A stretch of DNA of 41,240 bases from NCBI GenBank assembly GCA_024742755.1, contig JANSXW010000046.1, positions 1 through 41,240 on the forward strand, in the 5' to 3' direction. Position 1 is the first letter of the stretch. Each line of letters starts with the position of its first letter. Below the pieces are notes generated by a model that did not search any database, was not told where the DNA came from, and saw only the letters and a list, made by a program, of their open reading frames with translations. The translations under genes and the position numbers were made by a program. Of this stretch, positions 41,029 to 41,240 are shown piece by piece. The DNA comes from a bacterium. Lineage in GTDB: Bacteria > Bacteroidota > Bacteroidia > Chitinophagales > Saprospiraceae.

Positions 41029-41047
41029 ATGCTTATTGGTTGTACGG

Positions 41048-41055
41048 CAAATATA
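41048..41055 (-). promoter_or_regulatory. Candidate -7 element for the DUF4199-GT2 pair
   Basis: TATATTTG on the minus strand fits TAnnTTTG exactly, 20 bases before the start codon. The -33 region has only CTG at a 20-base spacing. Confidence 0.45.
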
Positions 41056-41102
41056 CGGGGGCTAAAGCAAAAAAACAGTATGATCCTAAAGATAGCCTAA
41101 GA

Positions 41103-41240
41103 CTATGTTTGGAGCGGGTTCGTCATGAAAATCAAGGAATTGTGCCCGCCTGCTGTGCCAGCATGGCCGGCAGGGTTCTGGCTAAATCTTTTTTAGCGCG
41201 TTTGGCGGGTGTTTACATCCAGACATTTATCATCAGGGCC
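41103..41240. repeat. Second copy (B) of the dispersed inverted-repeat element, cut by the window end
   Basis: TATGTTTGGAGC at 41104-41115 is identical to the minus-strand right end of copy A (31710-31721), and the next 30 bases (GGTT, TCAT, GAAAATCA, TTGTG in the same order and near-same spacing) match the left end of copy A. A shared GGCTAAAT follows further in. The other end would lie outside the window. No gene is seen in this stretch. Confidence 0.5.

Noticed and set aside
1..41240. CRISPR arrays, tRNA and rRNA genes, phage or plasmid genes
   Set aside because: Reading through all intergenic stretches gave no regularly spaced direct repeats, no cloverleaf candidates and no phage, integrase or replication genes.

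Overview
The window reads as a chromosomal segment of a Bacteroidota bacterium, most likely in or near the Saprospiraceae/Lewinella group. The family and phylum assignment is inference from gene content, with no ribosomal RNA to confirm it. Supporting signs are type IX secretion (T9SS) C-terminal domains on four proteins, SprB repeats, Bacteroidota-typical families (DUF3098, DUF4199, DUF4249, DUF4856, TonB receptors with carboxypeptidase-like N-domains), lipoproteins with acidic residues after the lipobox Cys, and promoters of the TTG / TAnnTTTG (-33/-7) type. No tRNA, rRNA, CRISPR array, phage gene or intact insertion sequence was seen.

Layout. 1-2.4 kb: glycolytic pair gapA-pgk with a hairpin between the genes and a long-stem hairpin after them. 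2.6-8.1 kb: a large T9SS surface protein with SprB repeats, then a secreted protein of unknown function. 8.1-14.3 kb (minus): a four-gene operon, DUF4856 lipoprotein - imelysin-like lipoprotein - HTTM/vitamin-K-carboxylase-like membrane protein - TonB-dependent receptor, behind a well-formed promoter with a palindrome at the likely transcription start. This looks like an iron-responsive uptake system and is the most interesting block. 14.4-17 kb (minus): a beta-propeller protein with both a lipobox and a T9SS tail. 17-20 kb (minus): ftsX - DUF3098 - uppP - truB, a cell-envelope/division cluster. 20-22.2 kb: a small secreted carbohydrate-binding-like module, a membrane-anchored coiled-coil protein and an Rpn-type PD-(D/E)XK nuclease. 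22.4-30.8 kb: leuS, two M28 peptidases, a TapB-like protein, and an overlapping DUF547/Omp28-like pair. 30.8-31.8 kb: about 1 kb without genes but full of inverted repeats, followed by a FISUMP lipoprotein, together the most accessory-looking part. 33-37.6 kb (minus): a Crp/Fnr regulator and a DUF4249 lipoprotein with an STN-containing TonB receptor. 37.9-41 kb: a third M28 peptidase converging on a GT2 glycosyltransferase and a DUF4199 membrane protein; the last about 140 bases hold a second copy of a repeat seen at 31.6 kb.

Much of the window serves the cell surface: outer-membrane uptake (two TonB systems), T9SS-exported proteins, secreted peptidases, and envelope synthesis (UppP, GT2). 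Housekeeping genes (gapA, pgk, leuS, truB, ftsX) are interleaved. Convergent gene pairs are packed very tightly (1 and 4 bases between stop codons at 8.14 and 20.69 kb), while other pairs share clear hairpin terminators.
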